Source: Psychrobacter immobilis
GTDB taxonomy: Bacteria > Pseudomonadota > Gammaproteobacteria > Pseudomonadales > Moraxellaceae
Assembly (NCBI RefSeq): GCF_904846175.1
Contig: NZ_CAJGZM010000001.1
Location: 496,001 to 560,000 of the forward strand
Direction: 5' to 3'
DNA: 64,000 nucleotides
The notes below the pieces were generated by a model. The model was not told the DNA's origin, made no database searches, and saw only the letters and a program-made list of their open reading frames with translations. The position numbers were made by a program, and so were the translations under genes. Below, piece by piece: positions 18,405 through 26,261 of the stretch (positions are counted from its first letter, which is position 1; every line of letters begins with the position of its first letter).

Positions 18405-18560
18405 ATTGTAAGGTAATAATTTACCAACTGACAGAAACGGGCGTTACTTTTTATTATAAAGGCGTTACTATAAGCTCCATTCTATTGCCTATTTTGGGTC
18501 GATTTTGATCCTTGCTTGTCCTTTTCTCTTTTACTTACACGATAAAAACGGATTATTTAA

Positions 18561-19208
18561 ATGAAGCGTTCCACGTTGTCTCACTCTCTGCTTAATATCA
18601 TCTTGGTGTTTATCGAGTCGGCGCTGACCCTGCTGTTACGTTTAGACCCAGAACTCCGTAAAGCCGCTTATCCGCTTGCCAAGCAAGAGACTGTTGTTGC
18701 GCTAAGACTGTATTTACCGCATGTGGAAGTTTTTGCCACCTTTAGCACCAAGGGCGTATTGTTGGATAACCGCCTGCCTATTGGTCGTACTGAGCCTGAC
18801 GTTGTTATCAATGCTTATAGTATTCAAGTCATTAATGCCATCATCACCCATGACAGCGAAACCACTGACAAGCTGCAAATGCGTGGCGAGTCGATACAAG
18901 TGCAGTTGGTAAAGCAGTTTATTATGCAGCTGGGTCTTGGTAGCTTAATTCAAGGTTTGATTAAAAAGATTAAGGGTGACAAAAGCAAGCACAAGCCTAC
19001 TGAAGCAGAAATGGCTGATAAAAAAGAGAGCTACAAGCTACGTATTAAAGAGCAGCAAACTCAAATCACTACCTTGACCATCAAAAACCGTGAGCTTGAA
19101 ACCACGGTAAAAGAGTTACAAAGTAAGCAAAAGACCTTTATGATTACCACAGTTATTACTGCTGTTATCGCTATTGCTGCCATTATCGCTCTATTTATAA
19201 TGACATGA
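18561..19208 (+). CDS. Membrane-anchored coiled-coil protein with SCP2/UbiJ-like N-domain
   Basis: This 215-residue protein is not firmly recognised. Residues 1-140 resemble the SCP2-like lipid-binding domain of UbiJ (LLRLDPELRKAAYPLAKQ, then a strand-rich part with DVVINAYS.QVINAII and GESIQVQLVKQF). Residues about 140-190 are a lysine/glutamate/glutamine-rich coiled coil, and the C-terminus is a membrane helix (FMITTVITAVIAIAAIIALFIM), giving a tail-anchored topology. It is not next to ubiE or ubiB. No strong ribosome binding site precedes the ATG. It might bind a lipid or quinone intermediate at the inner membrane, but that is inference. Confidence 0.6.
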   Translation: MKRSTLSHSLLNIILVFIESALTLLLRLDPELRKAAYPLAKQETVVALRLYLPHVEVFATFSTKGVLLDNRLPIGRTEPDVVINAYSIQVINAIITHDSETTDKLQMRGESIQVQLVKQFIMQLGLGSLIQGLIKKIKGDKSKHKPTEAEMADKKESYKLRIKEQQTQITTLTIKNRELETTVKELQSKQKTFMITTVITAVIAIAAIIALFIMT

Positions 19209-19296
19209 TTAGTAGTGACCTAATTTATAATGACTCAATTTATAGCCGCCTAATTCATTAGTAAGGTGTTTTAAAGTCATTGCTCTTATTTATCTG

Positions 19297-19332
19297 GCGT
19301 TTAATAAACTCAAAATTATTAAACGCTTTTAT
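19297..19332 (+). terminator. Intrinsic terminator after SCP2-like gene
   Basis: Perfect 11-bp stem GCGTTTAATAA / TTATTAAACGC with an eight-base loop followed by TTTTATT. Confidence 0.8.
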
Positions 19333-19474
19333 TAACGCTTTAAGTCATGAACTAGAGTCACGAACTCAGCGCTATTATTCAAGTATTCACTTTCCTCATC
19401 TACCTACTTTACCTATCATTGTTTTTATCAATAATGGCAATTAGTCACACTCACCATTCAACCACACTTTAATC

Positions 19475-19504
19475 TTGACTAAATTACTCAGGATTGATTA
19501 TAAT
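19475..19504 (+). promoter_or_regulatory. isc promoter with overlapping IscR type-1-like site
   Basis: TTGACT (19475-19480) and perfect TATAAT (19499-19504) are spaced by 18 bases. The -35 and spacer read TTGACTAAATTACTCAGGA, closely resembling the IscR type-1 site of the E. coli iscR promoter (recalled as TTGACCAATTTACTCGGGA). This suggests that [2Fe-2S]-IscR represses the locus here too. The site match is from memory; the promoter itself is strong by sequence. Confidence 0.75.
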
Positions 19505-19778
19505 GACTCTATCGTTGCACACATCGGGTAAACCATCTGCTGTTTAATAGCGACAAGACACCACTTAGTCCATAGATGATTTCCCTTAATAGAAGTGTAG
19601 ATAGCATTAGTTATTCAATATCAATTAGTTATTTAATAGTATTAATTACTAATGGCCAGCGGTTAATAAAGCACTTACAGACTTTCATTATTTATCGCTA
19701 GTGATGCACTTCTAACAATACGACATGACTAAGATCGTTGTTAAATAAATTTATCCTTAAAAGGTTTGGAGATAACAC

Positions 19779-20291
19779 ATGCGTTTGACTACTCGAGGCA
19801 GATACGCCGTGACCGCTTTACTTGATTTGGCATTACAAACCAGCCAACAAGACAGCGCCGTCTCGTTATCTGATATTGCCAAGCGGCAATCGATATCTAT
19901 CTCTTATCTTGAACAGTTATTCTCAAAGCTTCGTAAGCGTGGTTTAGTCACCAGTATTCGCGGCGCAGCAGGCGGCTACCACCTAGCCAAACCACTTGAT
20001 GAGATTGATGTGATGAGCATCATTTCTGCCGTCGATGAATCTGTGGACGCTATGCAGTGCGAAGGACGCGGCGATTGCCAAAGTGGTACAATGTGCCTAA
20101 CACATGATTTATGGTGTGCCCTTTCAAATCATGTCGAACAGTACTTGAAAAATATAACATTAGCGCAATTATTAGACATGGAACACGTGCAGTCGGTCTC
20201 AGACCGTCAGCATATTTCTTTTCCAAAAGACATCTCTACAAAAGACATCAATACTATTACTCTATCGACCAGCGAGGCAAACCCAGCATGA
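19779..20291 (+). CDS. iscR: Fe-S cluster regulator IscR
   Basis: IscR is an Rrf2-family winged-helix repressor that carries a [2Fe-2S] cluster and represses the isc operon when cluster supply is sufficient. The 170-residue protein starts [20 protein letters not shown] and has the cluster ligands Cys94, Cys100, Cys106 and His109 in [16 protein letters not shown]. The start follows GGAG (about 19768). Its TGA overlaps the iscS ATG in an ATGA, so the two are probably translationally coupled. The promoter upstream carries an IscR-like site, implying autoregulation. Confidence 0.97.
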   Translation: MRLTTRGRYAVTALLDLALQTSQQDSAVSLSDIAKRQSISISYLEQLFSKLRKRGLVTSIRGAAGGYHLAKPLDEIDVMSIISAVDESVDAMQCEGRGDCQSGTMCLTHDLWCALSNHVEQYLKNITLAQLLDMEHVQSVSDRQHISFPKDISTKDINTITLSTSEANPA

Positions 20292-21514
20292 GCCAACATA
20301 ACAACCTTATATACTTAGATTATGCCGCCACCACGCCAGTTGCTAAGTCAGTCGCTGCCAAGATGAGCGAATATCTGACGGTAGACGGCATCTTTGGTAA
20401 CCCAGCATCACGCTCACATGGCTATGGCTGGCAAGCAGAAGAAGCGGTAGAAACGGCTCGTCAGCAAGTGGCTGAAGCGATTAATGCGGATCCACGCGAA
20501 ATCGTCTTTACCTCTGGCGCGACAGAATCAGATAACTTAGCCATCAAAGGCGCAGCACATTTTTATCAGTCCCGTGGTAAGCATATTATTACCAGTAAGA
20601 TTGAGCATAAAGCCGTATTAGATACTTGCCGTGAGCTTGAGCAAGAAGGTTTTGAGATTACTTATCTTGAGCCGCAGCCAAGCACTGGTTTGATTTTACC
20701 AGAGCAAGTTAAAGAAGCCCTACGTGATGATACGATTTTAGTATCGCTGATGATGGTAAATAATGAGCTTGGTACCATTACTGACGTCGCGGCGATTGGT
20801 GAAATTACTCGCGAAGCCGGCGTTATTTTCCATGTCGATGGTGCACAGTCAGTTGGTAAAGTATTGGTTAATCTTCAAGAGATGAAAATTGACTTAATGA
20901 GTTTCTCAGGTCATAAAGCTTATGGTCCTAAAGGTATCGGCGCATTATTTGTCAGCCGTAAGCCACGTGTTCGCCTAAAAGCGGAACAGCATGGCGGTGG
21001 TCATGAGCGCGGTATGCGTTCAGGTACATTGCCGACGCATCAAATCGTTGGTCTCGGCGCAGCATTTGCTTTAGCCAATGAGCGCTATCAAGAAGACCAT
21101 GCGCACGCGGCAAAATTACGTCAAAAGCTGTGGGACGGTCTACAAGATATCGAAGAGATTTATCTAAACGGTGATTTAGAAAACAGTGTACCAAATATTG
21201 TAAATATCAGCTTTAACTTCGTTGAAGGCGAGTCACTCATGATGTCGCTAAAAGACTTAGCGGTATCATCAGGTTCTGCCTGTACTTCAGCAACGCTTGA
21301 GCCATCATACGTATTGCGTGCTATTGGTCGCCCAGATGAATTGGCACATAGCTCAATCCGCTTTAGCTTTGGTCGTTATACCACTGAAGCAGACATCGAT
21401 ACAGTCATCAAGCAGATGCATGAAGCGGTTGATAAATTACGTGCCCTATCGCCACTTTGGGATATGTATCAAGAAGGTGTTGATCTAGACTCGGTAGAAT
21501 GGTCTGAGCATTAA
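20288..21514 (+). CDS. iscS: Cysteine desulfurase IscS
   Basis: IscS is a PLP enzyme that takes sulfur from cysteine and passes it as persulfide to IscU and tRNA-thiolation enzymes. With the start at 20288 ([18 protein letters not shown]) the product is 408 residues, near the usual 404. Visible motifs are the DYAATTP N-terminus, SGATESDN, the [13 protein letters not shown] region, the lysine motif [14 protein letters not shown] and the mobile active-site cysteine loop [21 protein letters not shown]. The C-terminus DSVEWSEH is typical. It overlaps iscR by four bases. The longer open frame from 20111 lies inside iscR and is rejected. Confidence 0.98.
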   Translation: MSQHNNLIYLDYAATTPVAKSVAAKMSEYLTVDGIFGNPASRSHGYGWQAEEAVETARQQVAEAINADPREIVFTSGATESDNLAIKGAAHFYQSRGKHIITSKIEHKAVLDTCRELEQEGFEITYLEPQPSTGLILPEQVKEALRDDTILVSLMMVNNELGTITDVAAIGEITREAGVIFHVDGAQSVGKVLVNLQEMKIDLMSFSGHKAYGPKGIGALFVSRKPRVRLKAEQHGGGHERGMRSGTLPTHQIVGLGAAFALANERYQEDHAHAAKLRQKLWDGLQDIEEIYLNGDLENSVPNIVNISFNFVEGESLMMSLKDLAVSSGSACTSATLEPSYVLRAIGRPDELAHSSIRFSFGRYTTEADIDTVIKQMHEAVDKLRALSPLWDMYQEGVDLDSVEWSEH

Positions 21515-21549
21515 TATTTATCAGTAAAACCTTTAATAGTTAAAACGTC

Positions 21550-21574
21550 TAATGGTTATCAAATATAACCATTA
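21550..21574 (+). repeat. Perfect 10-bp hairpin between iscS and iscU
   Basis: TAATGGTTAT / ATAACCATTA with a five-base loop, 36 bases after the iscS stop and without a T-tract. It may act as an mRNA processing or stability element in the 223-base iscS-iscU spacer. Confidence 0.7.
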
Positions 21575-21737
21575 TGACAAACAATTAATCATACATCTAG
21601 TTTTTATAAATACAGTTTTATGAACGACATGTTTGACCCCAATTATCGATGAGTAGATAACCATTTAGCGTTAGTAAGTGACTGATTCATTTTCATCGTC
21701 TAACTACCTACTCATCACCTAACTAGGAGAAAACCCC

Positions 21738-22148
21738 ATGGCCTATAGTGACCAAGTTATTGATCATTACGAAAACCCACGCAACGTCGGCAATCTTGAC
21801 AAAAATGCCAAAAACGTTGGTACTGGTATGGTCGGAGCCCCAGCTTGTGGTGATGTGATGCGTCTACAAATCCAAGTCGATGATAACGGCATCATCGAAG
21901 ATGCACGTTTTAAAACTTATGGCTGCGGTTCAGCAATTGCCTCAAGCTCACTCGTCACCGAGTGGCTAAAAGGCAAAAGTTTGGATCAAGCTGGCGAGAT
22001 TAAGAACAGCCACATTGCTGAAGAATTGGCATTGCCACCAGTAAAAGTGCATTGCTCTGTACTTGCAGAAGACGCCATTAAAGCCGCGATTAGCGACTAT
22101 AAAGGTAAGCATAACGCTGCTGCGATAACAGAAGAAGCAACGAGCTAA
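21738..22148 (+). CDS. iscU: Fe-S cluster scaffold IscU
   Basis: IscU is the scaffold on which [2Fe-2S] clusters are built. The 136-residue protein has the three ligand cysteines Cys37 (GAPACGDV), Cys63 (YGCGSAIASSS) and Cys106 (KVHCSVLAEDAI), and the LPPVK motif (99-103) recognised by HscA. The start follows a strong AGGAG. It is eight residues longer than E. coli IscU at the C-terminus. The gene lies 223 bases after iscS rather than immediately after it. Confidence 0.98.
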   Translation: MAYSDQVIDHYENPRNVGNLDKNAKNVGTGMVGAPACGDVMRLQIQVDDNGIIEDARFKTYGCGSAIASSSLVTEWLKGKSLDQAGEIKNSHIAEELALPPVKVHCSVLAEDAIKAAISDYKGKHNAAAITEEATS

Positions 22149-22451
22149 GATAATTTAGAGCGTATGCGCTTATTAATGTAATAAGCGTTAGTAGCCAAAT
22201 TTTAGTAGCAATACTTTAATAGCAGTATTTTAGCAAAAGCCATGAGCAGTAACGTTAGAAGCTACTAACGCTAATAAGGTGACAATAACGCTCATGTAAT
22301 TGTCACCTTTTATTTATTTTTTAATGATTTATTTACAGAATATTATTCACAACGCTTTATTAGCACTATGTTATTAGTATCATGTTTTATACAAAAAAAG
22401 CATTTTACGTGAATTATTATTATCGATTTTTGATAGTCAATGGGAGTTGGC
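22149..22451 (+). other. iscU-iscA spacer
   Basis: 303 bases containing the terminator at 22276-22320 and then about 130 AT-rich bases that would have to carry a separate promoter for iscA-hscBA-fdx. I see no strong -10/-35 pair. Confidence 0.55.
22276..22320 (+). terminator. Strong intrinsic terminator between iscU and iscA
   Basis: Perfect 11-bp stem AAGGTGACAAT / ATTGTCACCTT (22276-22286 and 22299-22309) followed by a T-rich tract. It would end most iscRSU transcripts before iscA unless transcription reads through. Confidence 0.85.
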
Positions 22452-22772
22452 ATGATTGAAATGACAGAACGCGCCGCTCAGCATGTTCGAGATTTTTTGG
22501 ACAATCGCGGTAAAGGTGAAGGCATTCGAGTGGGTATCCGCACAGCGGGCTGCTCAGGCTTGGCTTATGTCCTAGAGTTTGTTGACACACCTGACGAAAA
22601 TGATACCCGTTATGAAAGTCTTGGCGTTAATATTTTTATTGACCCTAAAAGCTTGGTCTATTTAGATGGCTTATTGATGGATTATGAAAAAGAAGGTCTT
22701 AACGAAGGCTTCAAATTCACCAATCCCAATCAAAAAGGTGAATGTGGTTGTGGTGAATCGTTTACGGTTTAA
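22452..22772 (+). CDS. iscA: A-type Fe-S cluster carrier IscA
   Basis: IscA receives clusters or iron and delivers them to apo-proteins. The product is 106 residues with the start at 22452 ([16 protein letters not shown]): GGGAG lies inside the longer frame from 22440 and is well placed for this ATG. The three conserved cysteines are Cys34 ([10 protein letters not shown]), Cys98 and Cys100 ([11 protein letters not shown]). It follows the internal terminator and precedes hscB by 140 bases. A second A-type protein (ErpA) is not in the window. Confidence 0.96.
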   Translation: MIEMTERAAQHVRDFLDNRGKGEGIRVGIRTAGCSGLAYVLEFVDTPDENDTRYESLGVNIFIDPKSLVYLDGLLMDYEKEGLNEGFKFTNPNQKGECGCGESFTV

Positions 22773-22788
22773 AAATTTAAACGAGAGT

Positions 22789-22821
22789 GCGCTAAACGGT
22801 TAACATACAAACGCTTAGCGC
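22789..22821 (+). repeat. Hairpin between iscA and hscB
   Basis: GCGCTAA (22789-22795) and TTAGCGC (22815-22821) form a 7-bp stem with a long loop. No T-tract follows. Confidence 0.5.
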
Positions 22822-22912
22822 TTAAATACTGGTTTTAAAAAAATCACTATTTAAAGCGATCATCAAAACAGTAAAGTCCTGACAATAATAAATAGAAATG
22901 AAGGCAGACGAT

Positions 22913-23506
22913 ATGACAGACCTCAACTCAGAAGCACAGTTTGATAATTTCTTTGCCCTATTTGAACAACCTGTACAATTTGCAGTCAATCAAGAGCATC
23001 TTGATCAGCAGATGCGTCTGCTACAAAAACGCTATCATCCGGATAATCTATCGGTAGCAAATGCTAAAAATGCGGCAGATAGTGCGCAAGCTAAACAGCA
23101 ATCAGAACAAGCATCAGCACTTATTAACCAAGCTTATCAAACGCTAAGTGTACCCGATAGTCGTGCCAGCTACTTATTAGATATCGCAGGTCAAGCCCAG
23201 AATTTAGAGCATTCTATTGCCGATTTAGACTTTTTAGAAGATGCGATGGAAATGCGTATAGACTTAGACGACGCTATTGGTGCTAAAGACATAGCAACGC
23301 TAAAGCAATTACATCCGCAGATTACTGAGCGTTTAGCCAGACAATCTGAGCGCTTTAACACCGCTTATCAAAGCCAAGACTGGCAAACCGCGATTGACGC
23401 CACGCAAAAGTTAAAATTCTTAGTAAAGCTAGATGCCGATGTGACCACAGGGCTTGATACAGTGGCCTCTGCTGAACATTCAGATGACGATGATTTATAT
23501 GTTTAA
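22913..23506 (+). CDS. hscB: Fe-S co-chaperone HscB (Hsc20)
   Basis: HscB is a J-protein that delivers IscU to HscA and stimulates its ATPase. The 197-residue product has an N-terminal J-domain with HPD (His42-Asp44 in KRYHPDN) and a C-terminal helical IscU-binding domain (SYLLDIAGQ ... DLDFLEDAMEMR.DLDDAI). Start 22913 was chosen because AAGG lies about eight bases upstream, inside the alternative frame from 22898. The C-terminal tail is acidic (HSDDDDLYV). Confidence 0.94.
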   Translation: MTDLNSEAQFDNFFALFEQPVQFAVNQEHLDQQMRLLQKRYHPDNLSVANAKNAADSAQAKQQSEQASALINQAYQTLSVPDSRASYLLDIAGQAQNLEHSIADLDFLEDAMEMRIDLDDAIGAKDIATLKQLHPQITERLARQSERFNTAYQSQDWQTAIDATQKLKFLVKLDADVTTGLDTVASAEHSDDDDLYV

Positions 23507-23774
23507 CATCATGATAATTAAAACGGTTTAACTTTAAAACTGAAGAGTTTATATAAGGATATGGTTAAAATAACAGCTATTATCCCGTATAATTGTGAAT
23601 ATTAAATACTTTTACCATTTTTACTCTTGCTTACTAAATCCATATATTTTCAAACGCCTATGTTCAACTATTTCTAATTATTAATAGAGATTAATAGCAC
23701 AGCGGTTAAATGATAGTCGCCCGTATATTGCCTTTGTTCCATTTCACTTATTCATTTTATCTTTGAGTTTTCTT

Positions 23775-25652
23775 ATGTCTTTATTGCAAATTGCCGAACC
23801 CAATCAAAGTGCCCAACCTCACCAGCATCGTTTTGGTCTAGGAATTGACCTTGGTACCACGCGCTCACTGGTTGCTGTGGTACGCTCAGGCAAGGCGCAA
23901 GTTTTGCAAGCAGGCACAACGACAGATACCTTGTTACCGTCTGTGGTCTACTATCCAAGCACTGGCAAGCCACTGGTCGGCTATGACGCCCTTGCCCACT
24001 TAGCAGATGATCCAAAAAATACGATTATCTCGGCTAAGCGCTTTATGGGTCGTAGCCAAGAAGATATTAAATTCTCCCATCCTTATGAATTAAGTGGCAG
24101 CAAAGATGCGATGCCAGCGTTTGTGACGGCGCAAGGGGAAGTATCTCCTGTTGAGGTTTCAGCGCGTATTTTAGCGGCGTTAGAACAACGTGCCGCAAGT
24201 GCTTTGCCAGATGACAGCATACAAGGCGCGGTGATTACTGTGCCAGCGTACTTTGATGAAGCGCAGCGCCAAGCCACTAAAGATGCGGCGCAAGCAGCTG
24301 GTATCAATGTATTGCGCTTATTAAATGAGCCTACCGCTGCGGCCGTCGCCTACGGTCTAGACCAACCTAGCGATGACAATACTGAAAAATACTACTTAAT
24401 CTACGATTTGGGTGGTGGTACTTTTGATGTGTCTATTTTAAAGTTAAGCGATGGCGTATTTGAAGTATTGGCTACGGGCGGCAATAGCGCGCTTGGCGGC
24501 GATGATATTGACCGCTTATTGACCAATTGGCTGATTAAGCAATTAAATATCGATCCTAAAGACGTAAGTCTGCATGACAAATCAATACTCGCTCAACAAG
24601 CCAAAGCTTATAAGCAAGCATTGACCGATGCTGAGCAAGTTGATATCGATATTGTCGTCAATGGGCAATCTTATCAAGGTGTTTTAAACCTTAAAGATTT
24701 GATGACTATTGCAGAACCTGTCAGTCGCCGCACGTTGAGCGTCTGCGAGCAAGTACTGCGCGATGCCAAGTTATCTGCCGCTGATTTAGATGAAGTGATT
24801 TTGGTCGGTGGTTCTACGCGTATGCCAGCAATTCAACAAGTGGTTGCAGAATTTTTTGCTAAAGAGCCGCTTTGCCGCTTGAATCCAGACGAAGTAGTCG
24901 CTTTAGGGGCAGCACAAACTGCGCATCAATTGGTCAATGGCGATAGTGATAACAATCTATTGTTGCTCGATGTGACGCCGCTATCGCTCGGTCTTGAAAC
25001 AATGGGCGGGTTGGTTGAAGTATTGATTCCGCGTAACACCCCTATTCCGGTCAAAAAACGCCAAGTGTTTACCACCTATCAAGATGGTCAAACTGGCATG
25101 GTCATTCATGTGGTACAAGGCGAGCGCGAAACAGTCGATAACTGCCGTTCGCTTGGACGCTTTGAGCTTTATGGCATTCCTCCAATGAAAGCCGGCTTTG
25201 CCCGTATCGAAGTGACCTTTAGTATTGATGCCAATGGACAGCTAACCGTCAGTGCGCAAGAAACCACCACTAAGACTGAAAGTAAAATCGAGATTGTGCC
25301 ATCTTATGGTCTGTCTGATGAGCAAAAAGAGCAACTATTGATAGCTGGCTTTAAATACGCTGAAGAAGATAAAAATGCACGCTCTTTAATTGAGACCAAG
25401 GTAGAAGCGGAACGTGAATTATTGGCGCTACAATCGGCGCTTAATGAGTTTGCAGCGCTAATCTCACCTGAAGAGCAGCAGTCATTGGCGCAAACTATGC
25501 AAGGGTTGCAAGCTGCACTCAGCACTGACGATTTAGCCACCATAGAAGCCAAACAAGCCAAATTGAAACCACATAGTGATGCCTTTGCTGCCCGCATTAT
25601 GAATCAAAGCGTCAAAGCCAGCATGGCAGGCACCAGTGCGCAAGATTGGTAG
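23775..25652 (+). CDS. hscA: Fe-S assembly Hsp70 chaperone HscA
   Basis: HscA is the Hsp70 that binds the LPPVK motif of IscU and promotes cluster transfer. The 625-residue protein has the Hsp70 ATPase signatures GIDLGTTRSLVAVV, YDLGGGTFDVSIL and VGGSTRMPAIQQVV, followed by the substrate-binding domain (DVTPLSLGLETMGG...NTPIPVKKRQVFTTYQDGQ). ATG 23775 is preferred over the upstream TTG at 23763; its ribosome binding site is weak. A 268-base spacer separates it from hscB. Confidence 0.97.
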   Translation: MSLLQIAEPNQSAQPHQHRFGLGIDLGTTRSLVAVVRSGKAQVLQAGTTTDTLLPSVVYYPSTGKPLVGYDALAHLADDPKNTIISAKRFMGRSQEDIKFSHPYELSGSKDAMPAFVTAQGEVSPVEVSARILAALEQRAASALPDDSIQGAVITVPAYFDEAQRQATKDAAQAAGINVLRLLNEPTAAAVAYGLDQPSDDNTEKYYLIYDLGGGTFDVSILKLSDGVFEVLATGGNSALGGDDIDRLLTNWLIKQLNIDPKDVSLHDKSILAQQAKAYKQALTDAEQVDIDIVVNGQSYQGVLNLKDLMTIAEPVSRRTLSVCEQVLRDAKLSAADLDEVILVGGSTRMPAIQQVVAEFFAKEPLCRLNPDEVVALGAAQTAHQLVNGDSDNNLLLLDVTPLSLGLETMGGLVEVLIPRNTPIPVKKRQVFTTYQDGQTGMVIHVVQGERETVDNCRSLGRFELYGIPPMKAGFARIEVTFSIDANGQLTVSAQETTTKTESKIEIVPSYGLSDEQKEQLLIAGFKYAEEDKNARSLIETKVEAERELLALQSALNEFAALISPEEQQSLAQTMQGLQAALSTDDLATIEAKQAKLKPHSDAFAARIMNQSVKASMAGTSAQDW

Positions 25653-25770
25653 TAGATAGCGTTGATACTATGTGCGTTTAAGCAACATGGACGCTTAAGA
25701 AACTTATTTAGTAACTGTACTAATTTTATCCTTTTTATTTTTTAATTGATTAGCAGCGGACAGATAACTT

Positions 25771-26109
25771 ATGCCAAAAATTACGATATTACCCCATCAT
25801 GAAATTTGCCCTGAAGGCACCGAAGTCGAGCTAGAAGCAGGCAGCAACTTATGTAAAGCTTTGCTAGAAAAAGGCATTAAAATTGAACACGCTTGCGAGA
25901 TGTCAAAAGCGTGTACCACCTGTCATGTCGTGGTCCGTAAGGGCTTTAATACCTTAGATGAGATGGACGATGTCGAAGCCGATTTGCTAGATCGCGCTTG
26001 GGGCTTAGAGCCTGATTCACGCTTATCATGCCAAGTGATGCTTGAGGATGATGACCTAACTATCGAAATTCCTAAATACACATTAAACCATGCTAAAGAA
26101 AATCACTAA
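25771..26109 (+). CDS. fdx: ISC-type [2Fe-2S] ferredoxin
   Basis: This ferredoxin supplies electrons for cluster assembly on IscU. The 112-residue protein has four cluster ligands Cys42, Cys48, Cys51 and Cys87 in the adrenodoxin-type pattern (ACEMSKACTTCHVVV ... SRLSCQVML) and ends in the typical IPKYTLNHAKENH. It is the last gene of the isc locus; iscX, which follows fdx in E. coli, is absent and a strong terminator follows. Confidence 0.97.
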   Translation: MPKITILPHHEICPEGTEVELEAGSNLCKALLEKGIKIEHACEMSKACTTCHVVVRKGFNTLDEMDDVEADLLDRAWGLEPDSRLSCQVMLEDDDLTIEIPKYTLNHAKENH

Positions 26110-26132
26110 ATAATAACGTATAAATCTAAACT

Positions 26133-26166
26133 AAAAAATCCAGTTATTCATCATAACTGGATTTTT
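26133..26166. terminator. Bidirectional intrinsic terminator after fdx
   Basis: Perfect stem AAAAATCCAGTTAT / ATAACTGGATTTTT with a five-base loop. It lies between fdx and the convergent adenylate cyclase gene. Confidence 0.92.
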
Positions 26167-26261
26167 CTTTTTACAAGTGTGACATTCTGCGCGCAATTTT
26201 AACTCGCCTTTTTTAAATGCTCATTTTCTATAAATGCATCCAAGTCGAAATCAATCTTTGC

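Larger units (their letters stand above)
17941..18560. other. Structured divergent intergenic region hupB / SCP2-like gene
   Basis: This 620-base region has no supported gene. It contains the hupB promoter candidate, a near-duplicate TATCG(T/G)TGGTTTA(G/C)CTAT(G/A) (18200-18218 and 18227-18246), and a long hairpin (18366-18404). Its size and structure are more than two ordinary promoters need. Confidence 0.6.
19209..19778 (+). other. iscR upstream region with long leader
   Basis: This 570-base region includes the terminator of the preceding gene (19297-19332), the IscR-type promoter (19475-19504) and then about 270 bases of AT-rich untranslated leader. A 41-codon frame at 19576-19701 has no ribosome binding site and is not called. 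Confidence 0.65.

Noticed and set aside
19576..19701. 41-codon frame in the iscR leader
   Set aside because: No ribosome binding site; the Ile/Ser-rich sequence reflects AT-rich repeats.
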